A DNA stretch of 41,968 bases from the NCBI GenBank assembly GCA_002753515.1, contig PEAK01000036.1, forward strand, positions 1-41,968, written 5' to 3'. Shown one piece after another: positions 1 through 6,902 of this stretch. The notes below the pieces were generated by a model, which searched no databases, was not told the origin of the DNA, and saw only the letters and a list, made by a program, of their open reading frames with translations. Position 1 is the first letter of the stretch. The number at the start of each line of letters is the position of its first letter. Source of the DNA: Magnetococcales bacterium (GTDB taxonomy: Bacteria; Pseudomonadota; Magnetococcia; Magnetococcales; UBA8363). The position numbers and the translations under genes are program-made.

Positions 1-93
1 GAAGGAAAAAGTTATCGAATGAAAGAAAAAATAAAAGAATAAATGAAGAAAATGGGAAGAAAAGGCGGGAAGAACAATTTCAAACCGCTGCTT
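1..93. other. purine-rich non-coding stretch
   Basis: This A/G-rich stretch has no convincing ORF and lies just downstream of the minus-strand rep gene. I see no hairpin with a T tract that would qualify as a terminator. The integrated element of which the next 4 kb form the right part presumably continues to the left of the window. Confidence 0.4.
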
Positions 94-972
94 TTATGAC
101 ATTTCCAGGCCGATGTCCGCAGCATGGGCACCCTCATATCTGGCAAGCCTCAAAAACACGTCCCAGACCCACGCTTCCAGGGAGCTATTGGCTTGGTGGT
201 GGATCGATGCCACCATCAGGTTCGGGAAGGGATTCTTGAGTTGGAATAGTTGGCTGACCAGCATTTTTTTAAACCCATAGGCGTTCTGGTCAAGCCGAAT
301 TTCCAAGCGTGTCACGGGAAAATCTGGCACAGGCTCTTTGTCTTTGGAGAAGACTGCCTTGGCGTTGTTTGTCTTGATCTGTGCCGTTTTGTCGTACAGG
401 GCAACCAATTTCCCGGATTTATACTTTCCTCCCAGGTATTCCGTTCTCCCGCTTTTGGTGTTGACTTCGGTGATCTTGGTTTTGCCATGGACAAACAGAA
501 GGTCGTCAATCTGCACATTGACAATATCAATAGCCAGATCCATTCTGGTGACAATCCCTGTCGCCATGATGTGATCCCACCCGAAGCCAACCGGCATCAC
601 CTGATTGACCTTGGATCGCAACTCAGCGATATCTGTCACCTTCGATGGCGTAAAGGTGAGCCGCCCGAATTTCATTTTTGCACTTCCATACACGGATGAT
701 TTCGGTCCAGCCTGCAACCGTGCTGTCGTGGTTGACACCATGGCAGACGGGGCATAAGGCAACCATTTCCTTGTGACAGAGAAGGAAAACGCTTTTTGGT
801 ACATACTGTTGCAATCATCTGCATACATCACCTTCAGTAACTGATTCTGATATTGATCTGGGACATTGAACGTGATCGACAATTTATCCATCGTAAGCGG
901 GAATACCGTGATCTTCGTGCCCGACATCATGAAGATGACAGAACCATCTTTTTCCTTGATCGTGACCGGCAT
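94..972 (-). CDS. Rep_trans-type replication initiation protein
   Basis: About 292 aa. The protein resembles replication initiators of the Rep_trans family found on rolling-circle plasmids, filamentous phages and integrative elements, which nick the origin through an active-site tyrosine. The visible family signatures are a beta-strand motif TRMDLAIDIV in the middle and, about 40 residues later, YLGGKYKSGKLVALYDK, where the conserved K and Y residues of the nicking domain are expected. I chose the ATG at 972 because AGGAGG lies just upstream of it. A GTG at 996 with its own purine-rich leader is also possible. The gene is the last of a minus-strand series that begins with an integrase, so it probably belongs to an integrated plasmid- or phage-like element able to excise and replicate. 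Family assignment is by motif only. Confidence 0.7.
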   Translation of the reverse strand: MPVTIKEKDGSVIFMMSGTKITVFPLTMDKLSITFNVPDQYQNQLLKVMYADDCNSMYQKAFSFSVTRKWLPYAPSAMVSTTTARLQAGPKSSVYGSAKMKFGRLTFTPSKVTDIAELRSKVNQVMPVGFGWDHIMATGIVTRMDLAIDIVNVQIDDLLFVHGKTKITEVNTKSGRTEYLGGKYKSGKLVALYDKTAQIKTNNAKAVFSKDKEPVPDFPVTRLEIRLDQNAYGFKKMLVSQLFQLKNPFPNLMVASIHHQANSSLEAWVWDVFLRLARYEGAHAADIGLEMS

Positions 973-1055
973 GCCCCCTCCTGCAATCAACTGCACCCTT
1001 CTCCTCCCTATTAGTCAGAGGGGGAGATGTTGCAAACCAAACAGCGTCCGAATGC

Positions 1056-1289
1056 TTATCTGGAAACACGGTGCTGATTGAGCCAAGCATCCAAATCTTC
1101 AACAAGATACCGGACCTGTAGGCCAATCTTGACCCATCGGGGACCGGGCGTTCTGTTGTCCCGCACCCCATTCATGCGGTCTTGACGAAGATAGGATCTG
1201 GACATGCCGATATAGCGGGCGGTCTCAATTTCGTTGAGTGCCTTTTTCCCGGCAAATTCGGTGGAGTGGTTTGGTGTAGTGATGGACAT
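1056..1289 (-). CDS. AlpA/excisionase-family helix-turn-helix protein
   Basis: This 77-aa protein has the layout of the AlpA/HTH_17 family: LNEIETARYIGMSRSYLRQ forms the winged-helix recognition region, RWVKIGLQVRYLVEDLDAWL is the wing and last helix, and a basic tail follows. Such proteins act as excisionases or as regulators of integrase and rep genes in prophages and integrative elements. The ATG at 1289 is preceded by GGAG at a 6-base spacing, which supports this start. It lies between the unknown 201-aa gene (upstream) and rep (downstream), all on the minus strand, so it may control excision or rep expression. An inverted repeat immediately upstream (1345-1371) could be its operator. Confidence 0.8.
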   Translation of the reverse strand: MSITTPNHSTEFAGKKALNEIETARYIGMSRSYLRQDRMNGVRDNRTPGPRWVKIGLQVRYLVEDLDAWLNQHRVSR

Positions 1290-1344
1290 GCAGGTCTCCA
1301 GTGGTTGCGTGATGTTCCTGGAGAGAGACTGTACTACAAGCGCA

Positions 1345-1371
1345 TTGACGGAATGGCGGGCACTCCGTCAA
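1345..1371. repeat. inverted repeat, TTGACGGA / TCCGTCAA
   Basis: Perfect 8-base arms flank an 11-base loop. The right arm overlaps the stop codon of the 201-aa gene, and the repeat lies upstream of the AlpA-like gene. There is no T tract on either strand, so it is more likely a protein-binding site or an mRNA hairpin than a classical terminator. Role is inference. Confidence 0.4.
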
Positions 1372-1973
1372 CTTTTATTGAGAGAGGAAATTTTTTGTCT
1401 GATCGTATTTTCCGTTATCTTCCAAAGACCCTGCTTGACAATCCATTTGGCAACTTCACTTTTTGATGCCTCTGGACGCTTTTCCCAGTATGAATCAGCA
1501 AACTCCTGAATTTCTTGCCAAATCTCTTGGTAGTTTTCCACCCTTTGTTTTCCGCCCTTGCTGGCTGAAGCAACGGTATTTTTCCCTCTCTTGGCATGTG
1601 ACTCTTCCTTGCGCAAATCCATCCGCATTGCGGATCGGGCAAAGTACCACATGATTTGAGCGGCTCTTGTTGCGTCGTTTTCTTGAATCGCTTTTCTCAA
1701 ATGATGTCCACGGTACAAGATATCGGCAGCATCAGCGAGAACAGGAGGGTTCAAAGATGATATTTTACCGGGTAGTTTTTCAATATCCAACGTTATTCCG
1801 TTCTCTTGGAGTCTCTTTTTTGCCTTCTCCAAACTTATGCTGATATTGTCTTCTGCTTGTCCAAAACCTGACAGAAGAGTCCGAAACTCTGCCAATTCCT
1901 CCTCTCCAGAAGTGCTGTCAATGAGAAGCCTTTCCTGTTGGAACAATCCCGTATCGCTAATCTTTTTCGGCAT
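1368..1973 (-). CDS. hypothetical protein of mobile element, 201 aa
   Basis: I do not recognise this family. The 201-aa protein is soluble, with no signal peptide or membrane segment, and is mostly predicted helical. A lysine-rich stretch in the middle (KRGKNTVASASKGGK) follows a helix rich in R and M. The C-terminus (EVAKWIVKQGLWKITENTIRQKI) looks like a small DNA-binding or phage-type helical domain. The reading frame is open further upstream, but the ATG at 1973 (MPKKI...) is the sensible start because it only slightly overlaps the end of the DUF2442 gene. Its first 25 or so codons are duplicated, with changes, at 4386-4454 beside an IS21-like remnant, which confirms that this N-terminus is a unit that moved or was copied. 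Confidence 0.6.
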   Translation of the reverse strand: MPKKISDTGLFQQERLLIDSTSGEEELAEFRTLLSGFGQAEDNISISLEKAKKRLQENGITLDIEKLPGKISSLNPPVLADAADILYRGHHLRKAIQENDATRAAQIMWYFARSAMRMDLRKEESHAKRGKNTVASASKGGKQRVENYQEIWQEIQEFADSYWEKRPEASKSEVAKWIVKQGLWKITENTIRQKISSLNKS

Positions 1974-2211
1974 CTGTTGACTTCTTGTACATAAGAAGAG
2001 TGTCAATGGCGATATCCTCATCCACTGATGCCCAATGAATCCCCACACCCCCACCGATGAATCGCCAATTCTTCCGTTGTTCTTCTGTTGCCTCCTGCAA
2101 TCGCGGAAACCACACCAAAGGCGCGGCAACCTCGCGTCCATCCGCCAGCATCACCCGGAGCATATCCGCCGACACGACAACGTTGACTGCCAGGGGATGC
2201 ATTGCCCTCAT
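1957..2211 (-). CDS. DUF2442 family protein
   Basis: This protein of about 84 aa shows the DUF2442 pattern: a VVVSADMLRVMLADGREV hairpin, then PLVWFPRLQEATEEQRKNW, then GIHWASVDEDIAIDTLL. DUF2442 proteins are commonly encoded next to DUF4160 or other small toxin-like genes and are often regarded as antitoxin-like partners; direct biochemistry is limited. The gene starts a few bases after the YgiT gene stop (2216) and overlaps the start of the 201-aa gene, so all are probably co-translated. The ATG at 2202 is an alternative start. A second, diverged DUF2442 gene lies at 4768-5028; the two share the WFPRL.xAT.EQR core. Confidence 0.8.
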   Translation of the reverse strand: MRAMHPLAVNVVVSADMLRVMLADGREVAAPLVWFPRLQEATEEQRKNWRFIGGGVGIHWASVDEDIAIDTLLMYKKSTDAEKD

Positions 2212-2215
2212 CGTC

Positions 2216-2467
2216 CTACAAGCCCGCATACGCCTCAACCGGAACCATGATCGTCTTCATAGGCTTCTTTCCGGTATTCTGAATGGCAACGAAATCCCTT
2301 TCGATTTTTTTCAAGACGACGGCTTCAAAATATCGCTCCCCACAGAATTCGCACTCCAGGCAGGGAACATCCGTGACCACCAAAAACCGTTCACCGCTTC
2401 GGTAAAGGTATTCAACCTGTTTGTCCGCCATGTTCCGATGGCCGCAGAAAGGACATTGTTCAGCCAT
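2216..2467 (-). CDS. YgiT-type zinc-finger (MqsA-N-like) protein
   Basis: This 83-aa protein carries two CxxC pairs, CPFCG near the N-terminus and CLECEFCGE in the middle, followed by YFEAVVLKKIERD. That is the YgiT/MqsA N-terminal zinc-binding fold. In TA-like modules such proteins pair with an upstream DUF4258 or MqsR-like gene and act as the antitoxin. Here the upstream partner (2469-2776) is a recognisable DUF4258 gene broken by a frameshift. The ATG at 2467 lies within the overlap with that gene's stop, with AAAGGGG upstream as ribosome site. The TTG at 2485 is a less likely start. The zinc-binding cysteines are intact. Confidence 0.8.
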   Translation of the reverse strand: MAEQCPFCGHRNMADKQVEYLYRSGERFLVVTDVPCLECEFCGERYFEAVVLKKIERDFVAIQNTGKKPMKTIMVPVEAYAGL

Positions 2468-2468
2468 G

Positions 2469-2776
2469 TCAGTCACCCCTTTCAAATGGTGTTTTAAACT
2501 TTGGCGGCGTGGGAATGTAGACCGTGATGATCACCATCCGGTTGCCCAATTTCCCGCACACCACATGCACGGGCTTGCCCCCATGCGTGAATCCGGCCAC
2601 AAGGCAACTGTCACCCCGGCCCGTGTCTGCTACTGCTCCAGTATCCTGCCGTTCAGAATGGCCTGTTCCACCTCCTCAAGGCTCAGGGTATCGTTGTGCC
2701 TTTCTTGATCGCCATGGCGCGAATAGAGATAGGCGTCATCCCCCACGCATTCTTGAATCCACTCCAAAGCCAGCAT
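2469..2776 (-). pseudogene. DUF4258 gene, frameshifted (toxin-like partner of YgiT)
   Basis: Reading from the ATG at 2776, which has a strong AGGAAGGGGGG ribosome site, gives MLALEWIQECVGDDAYLY and then LEEVEQAILNGRILEQ, the N-terminal half of a DUF4258 protein. It hits a TAG near 2630. Shifting frame by one base there continues as DTGRGDSCLVAGFTHG, then KPVHVVCGKLGNRMVIITVY, ending at a TGA at 2469-2471. Both halves fit the family in order, so a single missing base around 2629-2632 has split the gene. DUF4258 proteins are usually encoded directly before YgiT-type zinc-finger genes, as here. Either the gene is inactivated in nature or this is a one-base sequencing error. Confidence 0.75.
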
Positions 2777-2791
2777 GACATTCCCCCCTTC

Positions 2792-4039
2792 CTACTGCCC
2801 CATCGCCAGCAAGGCAACGGCCTTGGCCTTGTGGCCAGGAGCCAAGTGCGCATAACGTTCCGTCATCGTGATGGAGGCGTGCCCCAACAAATCCTTCACG
2901 ACATACAAATCAACGCCCCGCATCACCAGTTTGGAGGCAAAATCGTGGCGGCAATCATGCAGATGAAAATCCGTGATGTTGGCCCGTTTCAGCAAACCGG
3001 CCCAGGCTGTCTTGAGGCTGGCCATTTTCTGGCCATTCCGGCCTGGAAATACCAACCCTTCTTCTTTTGATTGTTCGCGCCATTTCCGCAAAATCTCAAG
3101 CGCAACCTGATTCAAATGGACATGGCGCGTCTTGGCCGTTTTCGCGGTCCGGGCTGTTACCGTCAGCGTTTCTGTCTTGAAATTGATCGCAGACCACTCC
3201 AGCCCCAAAATTTCCCCGCGCCGCAACCCCGTATGCAGAGCCAACAGCACGATTGGCTTGAGATGATCGACAAAGGCTTTCCCCTCCAGGTTGGGGAGCG
3301 GTGCCATGCCCCTTTGCAGCAACCAGGCATTGTGTGACTCCCGCCCTTTGCGGATTTCCTCTTCCCGCGCATCCAGGGCATTCAGCAAGCGTTTCACTTC
3401 ATTCGGTTCCAGATACCGTACCCGTTCATCAGTCTCCACGGCAAGCGATTGCAATCCCTTCAGGGGATGGACGCTCAACACGCCTTTCTCTTCAGCATAA
3501 GAAAGCATGGCCCGCAAGGCGTTCACATCCCGGTTGATTGTGGTGGGGGCTGTACCGGATTCGGCCCGTTGCTTTTGCCAGGAAGCGATGCGCCACTTGT
3601 TGATTTCGGCCATGTCCTTGTCGAACAGGGCACCGAAGCAGGATGTCAGCCGCTTGCGCGTCGCCTCTCCCGACCCCCGGGTGTTCAGGACATCGGGGAG
3701 ATAGACGTTCTCCAGAAATGCCCCCAGGGTCCGGTTCTTCGCATCCCTGGCTTCCTGTCTGGCGATGGTTTTTTCCTGCTGCACATCCACCCCGGAAGCG
3801 GCCTTGCCGGATAGCTGAATGGCCTTGTCCCTGGCCTGGATGGGGGTCATCTCATTGGTCCGTCCGATCTTGATGCGCTTTTTGGTGCCATCCGGTGTCC
3901 GGTAAACCTGATAGTAGGTCATGCTCCCGGTGGGCTGAACCCGCAATAGAAACCCGTTGATCTCCGTGTCGATGACCTCATAAGGCTTCTCGGCGGGTTC
4001 CAGGGATTTTACCAGAGTGACGGTCAATTTTTTTTGCAT
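2792..4039 (-). CDS. tyrosine-type site-specific integrase
   Basis: This 415-aa phage-type integrase has an N-terminal arm-binding region typical of P4-like enzymes (GFLLRVQPTGSMTYY...), a core-binding SAM-like domain around residues 103-200, and a catalytic domain from about 205. The catalytic residues are visible: R273 in LHTGLRRGE, a lysine in the TARTAKTAKTRHV hairpin, H361 and R364 in LHDCRHDFAS, H387 in LGHAS, and the nucleophile Y396 in TERYAHL. The family usually has HxLRH at box II; here it is HDCRH, a Cys in place of Leu. The gene is full length. Its 5' end faces the tRNA-like attachment site at 4233-4281, as expected for an integrase at the edge of its element. Confidence 0.93.
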   Translation of the reverse strand: MQKKLTVTLVKSLEPAEKPYEVIDTEINGFLLRVQPTGSMTYYQVYRTPDGTKKRIKIGRTNEMTPIQARDKAIQLSGKAASGVDVQQEKTIARQEARDAKNRTLGAFLENVYLPDVLNTRGSGEATRKRLTSCFGALFDKDMAEINKWRIASWQKQRAESGTAPTTINRDVNALRAMLSYAEEKGVLSVHPLKGLQSLAVETDERVRYLEPNEVKRLLNALDAREEEIRKGRESHNAWLLQRGMAPLPNLEGKAFVDHLKPIVLLALHTGLRRGEILGLEWSAINFKTETLTVTARTAKTAKTRHVHLNQVALEILRKWREQSKEEGLVFPGRNGQKMASLKTAWAGLLKRANITDFHLHDCRHDFASKLVMRGVDLYVVKDLLGHASITMTERYAHLAPGHKAKAVALLAMGQ

Positions 4040-4149
4040 GCCGTGTTTGCCCCCTTTTCCGCCGCAACTCCATTTAAGTCCATATTAAGTCCACCGTGAA
4101 TGCACGGAACCGGAAATCCAGTGAACCGGAATGAACGCAGCATAGCAGA

Positions 4150-4169
4150 CAATTGCAATCAATTGCAAC
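4150..4169. repeat. tandem 10-bp repeats between integrase and att site
   Basis: Two adjacent copies differ only in the last base: CAATTGCAAT and CAATTGCAAC. They lie between the integrase start and the tRNA-like attachment site, where arm-type integrase or excisionase binding sites are normally found. That function is inference from position alone. Confidence 0.4.
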
Positions 4170-4232
4170 AGGTTATCTGTTTGTCGAGGATGGGGTGATG
4201 TGCATGGAAGTGGACCGGAAAAGCCTATGGAA

Positions 4233-4281
4233 ATGCCATCACACGGCAGGGGTCACAGGTTCAATCCCTGTGCCGCCACCA
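4233..4281 (+). other. tRNA 3'-end fragment, probable attachment site (attR-like)
   Basis: The sequence reads as the 3' part of a tRNA. An anticodon-arm-like stem (TGCC/GGCA around ATCACAC) is followed by a variable region, a T arm (ACAGG, TTCAATC, CCTGT) and an acceptor strand ending GCCGCCACCA. No matching 5' acceptor (GGCGG...) or D arm is found upstream, so the tRNA is incomplete here. Integrases commonly use tRNA 3' ends as target and leave a fragment at the distal end of the element. The intact tRNA should then lie at the other end, left of this window. One base seems missing between the T arm and CCA compared with a canonical tRNA, so the copy may be decayed. Confidence 0.6.
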
Positions 4282-4302
4282 TATAAAACAAATACTGAAA
4301 TA

Positions 4303-4368
4303 GAGGGACACCTTACCGATTTCCCTTGTCCCCATAAATCGAAATCGAGGGACACCTTACCGATTTCC
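4303..4368. repeat. two 22-bp direct repeats, period 44
   Basis: The 22-base unit beginning GAGGGACACCTTACCGAT occurs at 4303-4324 and exactly again at 4347-4368, separated by 22 bases. Its complement reads GGTAAGGTGTCCCTC. Similar GTGTCCCT-rich repeats flank REP-associated or IS transposase genes in other genomes, so this may be the end of a lost transposon. No transposase remains next to it. Confidence 0.5.
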
Positions 4369-4385
4369 ATTGCCAAATCTTTCTC

Positions 4386-4457
4386 TCTAGAAGTGCTGTC
4401 AATGACAAGCCTTTCCTGCTGGAACAAGCCAGTATCAACAATTTTTTTTGGCATCTG
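4386..4457 (-). pseudogene. duplicated 5' fragment of the 201-aa element gene
   Basis: In frame with the IS21-like remnant, codons from 4454 leftward read MPKKIVDTGLFQQERLVID and then STS. This matches the start of the 201-aa gene at 1973 (MPKKISDTGLFQQERLLID, then STS). The DNA is also clearly similar, including CAGATGCC just before the start. Similarity ends about 25 codons in. This is a second, truncated copy lying outside the presumed attachment site, so it probably predates or accompanies an earlier insertion of a related element. Confidence 0.65.
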
Positions 4458-4523
4458 TTGGCCCAACCGCAATTGGCGAATCAATTCCTTGATGTCGAAC
4501 ACGCTCCTTTCCTTTCTTGCCAT
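4458..4523 (-). pseudogene. IS21-like istA 5' remnant
   Basis: The 22 codons from the ATG at 4523 read MARKERSVFDIKELIRQLRLG, which resembles the N-terminus of IS21-family IstA transposases (a short basic start followed by the first helix of the HTH). The frame then runs directly into the duplicated fragment of another gene, so the transposase is cut after its first helix. Upstream lie tandem 24-25-bp repeats (4602-4667) like the multiple terminal repeats of IS21 elements. Family assignment rests on a short match and is tentative. Confidence 0.45.
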
Positions 4524-4601
4524 GGTGCGGCCTCCTGGGAAATCGGGTGAATTCCAAAAGACAAAATGAGATCATGGGTTCGAATTAAGGAAAGTCAGCA
4601 C

Positions 4602-4667
4602 TGGTACACTATGGCTGCACATGGGTGGTACACTTTGGGTGGACACGGGGTGGTACATTAAGGGCGG
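4602..4667. repeat. tandem ~25-bp repeats, possible IS21-type terminal repeats
   Basis: Two and a half units begin with TGGTACA: 4602 (TGGTACACTATGGCTGCACA), 4626 (TGGTACACTTTGGGTGGACA) and 4651 (TGGTACATTAAGGGCGG). The spacing is 24-25 bases. IS21 elements carry several such repeats at their ends as transposase-binding sites, and the istA-like start codon lies 80 bases to the left, transcribed away from them. Confidence 0.5.
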
Positions 4668-4767
4668 CTATTGACATTTGTGGCATCCTTCTTGGGGAGG
4701 TACCCGGCAAGGGTGGTGAAGGAGTCCACCTTTTCGCGCCGTCGCGCTATGCCGGGTATTCGTGGTG

Positions 4768-5028
4768 TTATTTACTGGAAGGAGCCGGGGCACCGCGCAA
4801 CAGGCCCTCAGTGCTGATATCTTCGTCAATTTCCTCCCAGTGAATGCCATAACTTCCCCCACACATTTCCCATTGTTCCCTCTGTTCTTGGGTCGCGTTG
4901 GCCAGTCTGGGAAACCATGCCAGGGGAGCGGGGATGGTCCTGCCGTCCATTAAATCAACATGAATGGCGTCATTGCCTATCTGAACGTTTTTTACTCGTT
5001 CATCTGCTCGAAGGGCCAAAATACCCAT
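4768..5028 (-). CDS. DUF2442 family protein (second copy)
   Basis: This 86-aa protein has the full DUF2442 pattern: VKNVQIGNDAIHVDLMDGRTI, PLAWFPRLANATQEQREQW and GIHWEEIDEDISTEGLL. The start ATG at 5028 overlaps the end of a broken DUF4160 gene (stop at 5000-5002). This is the standard DUF4160-DUF2442 arrangement, in which DUF2442 is thought to act as the partner or antitoxin of the upstream protein. It is diverged from the copy at 1957-2211, with a different N-terminus and tail, so it represents an independent module. The ORF is intact while its partner is not. Confidence 0.8.
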   Translation of the reverse strand: MGILALRADERVKNVQIGNDAIHVDLMDGRTIPAPLAWFPRLANATQEQREQWEMCGGSYGIHWEEIDEDISTEGLLRGAPAPSSK

Positions 5029-5240
5029 GCCATGCCTCCATCAAGGTGTGCGAATTCTGTTGAATTATTTTTCTAACCTCTGAAAGATCCTTTGCGGAAT
5101 ATCCAGTGTTTGATGACAGTTACAACGGAGAAATCCAAAATTTGGCAGAATTTCCATCCTTGTCTACATGAACATGCGCCGGTTCGTTGGGCTCATGGCT
5201 ATAGAAATAGAATCGGTACCCACCATGACGTAGTAGGCAC
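5000..5240 (-). pseudogene. DUF4160 gene, nonsense-mutated and 5'-damaged
   Basis: On the minus strand one frame reads LRHGGYRFYFYSHEPNEP, then AHVHVDKDGNSAKFWISPL. A TAA follows at 5120-5122, after which the same frame continues LSSNTGYSAKDLSEVRKII and WHGYFG to a TGA at 5000-5002. These blocks are the conserved order of DUF4160 (YRF.FYS.EP.EP.H.HV, FW, a GF/GY block, and a WH.YF tail). The TAA replaces one residue in an otherwise continuous frame. Near 5240 a GTG-CCT-A start is out of frame with the rest, as if a few bases were lost after codon 2. The gene directly precedes, and overlaps, DUF2442. Both lesions point to decay rather than one sequencing error. Confidence 0.75.
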
Positions 5241-5243
5241 GTT

Positions 5244-5380
5244 CTACCCCTTTCCCCTCAACGTAACAATATTTTCCCTGGGCTCTCCAGCCAGTGCGGC
5301 AGCGATTTGGCCAGATATGCGATCCGCAATGAGCTTGAGGGGATCCGCCTATAGATGGGCATACCTCGCGGTTCGCGCTT
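5244..5380 (-). pseudogene. C-terminal remnant of another tyrosine recombinase
   Basis: The minus strand reads ARTARYAHL, a TAG at 5349-5351, then ADPLKLIADRISGQIAAALAGE and a stop at 5244-5246. RYAHL with the nucleophile tyrosine, followed by a DPL..IADRI..QIAAAL helix, is the C-terminus of one group of phage-type integrases. Nothing recognisable as the catalytic domain precedes it. It differs from the intact integrase at 2792-4039 (RYAHLAPGHKAKAVALL), so it is left from a different element. Confidence 0.5.
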
Positions 5381-5650
5381 TCAATTTGCTCTTCTCTGCA
5401 CTAAAGAGGTGTTGCGTTTCCATCCCCACATCCATGATACCGCCAACGAATCAGGTATGGAAAGCATTCGTTGGTTAAGTCGCTACGGACTGCCGCATAC
5501 GTGAGCCAAACCGCAATCACCACAACACCCAAGGGTACGGGAACCTTCTGAATGGTCAGCTTATTCCGTTTTCCGACCCGTAATGTTGATCATGCTGCCA
5601 TTTTCATTTACTGCCATCAGCAAACTTCCTTTACCTCCGGATATGCCGCC
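5381..5650. other. no gene seen
   Basis: I find no frame with recognisable protein features here. An open frame on the plus strand through 5092-5478 is rejected because it runs antisense to the DUF4160 and recombinase remnants. The stretch may contain more decayed sequence of the mobile elements on its left or of the Spy-like fragment on its right. Confidence 0.4.
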
Positions 5651-6010
5651 ATGACTATCATGTCGTTGAGCTTGGCGACTCTGGGTCTACTGCTCAATCT
5701 GAGCGAGATCGTGGGTGTGCGTCGGGAAATCTCGAGCGAACTGCGGCGTTTCCTCAAGGGTGAGACGGCGGATCAGAACAAGGTGCTATCCCTGTCAAGG
5801 CGCTACGGCGAACTTGATGGCAACATGTCCTACCTATACGCAACTGCTTTCGCCAAAGTGGGCCAAACCTTGAGTCCCCAGCAGAAGCATGGCTTGATGG
5901 CTATGCGCAAAGTTGATCCAAACGAGCCAAAGGGGCCATTCCTTTACTCGTCACCGATCGCAATGCCAAAGGTTGACGATGCAGACCGATTCTATGACGT
6001 CAAGAGGTGA
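5651..6010 (+). pseudogene. C-terminal fragment of a Spy-like/unknown periplasmic protein
   Basis: About 119 codons from the ATG at 5651. After a short hydrophobic run the protein reads as an amphipathic helical hairpin: REISSELRRFLKGETADQNKV, GELDGNMSYLYATAFAKVG, LSPQQKHGLMAMR and KGPFLYSSPI. A helix, an A/S-x-x-Y-x-x-x-F helix, an LSPQQ(K/R) turn and an FLYS-PI end recall Spy/CpxP-like periplasmic metal- or stress-related proteins. No signal peptide is visible at the start and the family is usually longer, so the N-terminus has probably been lost. Function is not assigned with confidence. Confidence 0.35.
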
Positions 6011-6672
6011 GTGGGATATTTCATGGCGGTTTTCTGTAGCTGAGTCATGTAGACTTCTGGAGGTTTACGGCGTCCCCTATCGGCCACGGCGCAAGGACTG
6101 TGGGCGGGGCCGAAATAAGTTGAGGAAAGGTGGTCGAAAGGCATGACTCGCGCTACCGTTAATGAACTCGAAGGGAAGGGCGGGTTGTTGATATCACCAG
6201 CGCTCTCGTGACGGGCAGTGGGGAGACCTTGGCCAAGGCCATGAATGCCTCGCTTCAGTTCCGGAACGGTCAACGCCGCTGTTAACGTGCGACGAAGCCA
6301 AACGCTCTCGTGGTCGTGCCGAGATGGACGCCGGTGATGATTTGCAGGAAGTGTCCTTGGTGTGTCGGCATCGGTCTGGTGTCATGTCTGGGCAAGGAGG
6401 TTCACGGAGCCCTCATGGGCCAGTCCTGGCGTGGGAAAATAACATCCGTGAGCCATTCCGCCGATGGGCCAAAACTGATAACATCCTTGGATGTGCTTCA
6501 CCATGTCCAATCCAGTGATTGACTTGCAAGGCATCTTGGCTGGGAAAGTTCCTTTGGCCAGGATGGTGGTGTGGCGCAGCTGGCAACCAGGAAGGGTATT
6601 GTCGAAGAGAATGACTGATTTTTTTTGAGGGGTTGGTGTTGAATATCGAGGATCTTGAATCCTCCACATCGT
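6011..6672. other. gene-poor stretch
   Basis: No ORF here is supported by family features, length or a ribosome site. Several short frames exist on both strands, but those on the minus strand towards the right end mostly translate the neighbouring hairpin repeat. The region separates the fragment-rich left part of the window from the signalling locus and appears to be decayed or non-coding. Confidence 0.4.
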
Positions 6673-6823
6673 TATACCGAAACCAACTCGGGATACGTAG
6701 TTTTCCAGCGTCATTCCCGCGAAAGCGGGAATCCAAAAAGCTAGGGAATGGTGTGTAGGTTTCCTGGATCCCCGCATTCGCGGGGATGACAATAACTACA
6801 CATTCCAAGATGGCTGCGGTTTA
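6673..6823. repeat. dispersed hairpin repeat, copy 1 (MITE-like)
   Basis: This 151-bp element has imperfect terminal inverted repeats (left TATACCGAAACCA; right end complement TAAACCGCAGCCA) and two internal hairpins, ATTCCCGCGAAAGCGGGAAT and ATCCCCGCATTCGCGGGGAT. The same architecture occurs at 23861-24010 and 28849-29055. It contains no gene. Peptides such as FRGND from its translation are artefacts. It lies 79 bases before the REC-PAS-GGDEF gene and could act as an upstream transcriptional barrier. Confidence 0.85.
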
Positions 6824-6902
6824 CATGGTGCATTTTCTCAGTGTTACGTTCCGAAATTAGCATGCTGAAATCATCTTTTTGTGAATTAGATAATAAAATG
6901 CT

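Noticed and set aside
1974-2141. 5' extension of the 201-aa gene by 56 codons
   Set aside because: It overlaps the DUF2442 gene in another frame and its residues look like noise; MPKKI at 1973 is also the point where similarity to the second copy begins.
4190-4281. A complete tRNA gene
   Set aside because: Only the 3' part is convincing. No 5' acceptor strand complementary to GCCGCC and no D arm can be found upstream, and the T arm to CCA distance is one base short.
5092-5478. Plus-strand ORF of 128 codons
   Set aside because: It lies antisense to the DUF4160 and recombinase remnants, which have recognisable family sequence; the plus-strand translation has none.
6413-6808. Minus-strand ORF containing FRGND-type peptide
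   Set aside because: This is translation of the hairpin repeat; such peptides are a known artefact of GCGGGAATCC repeats.
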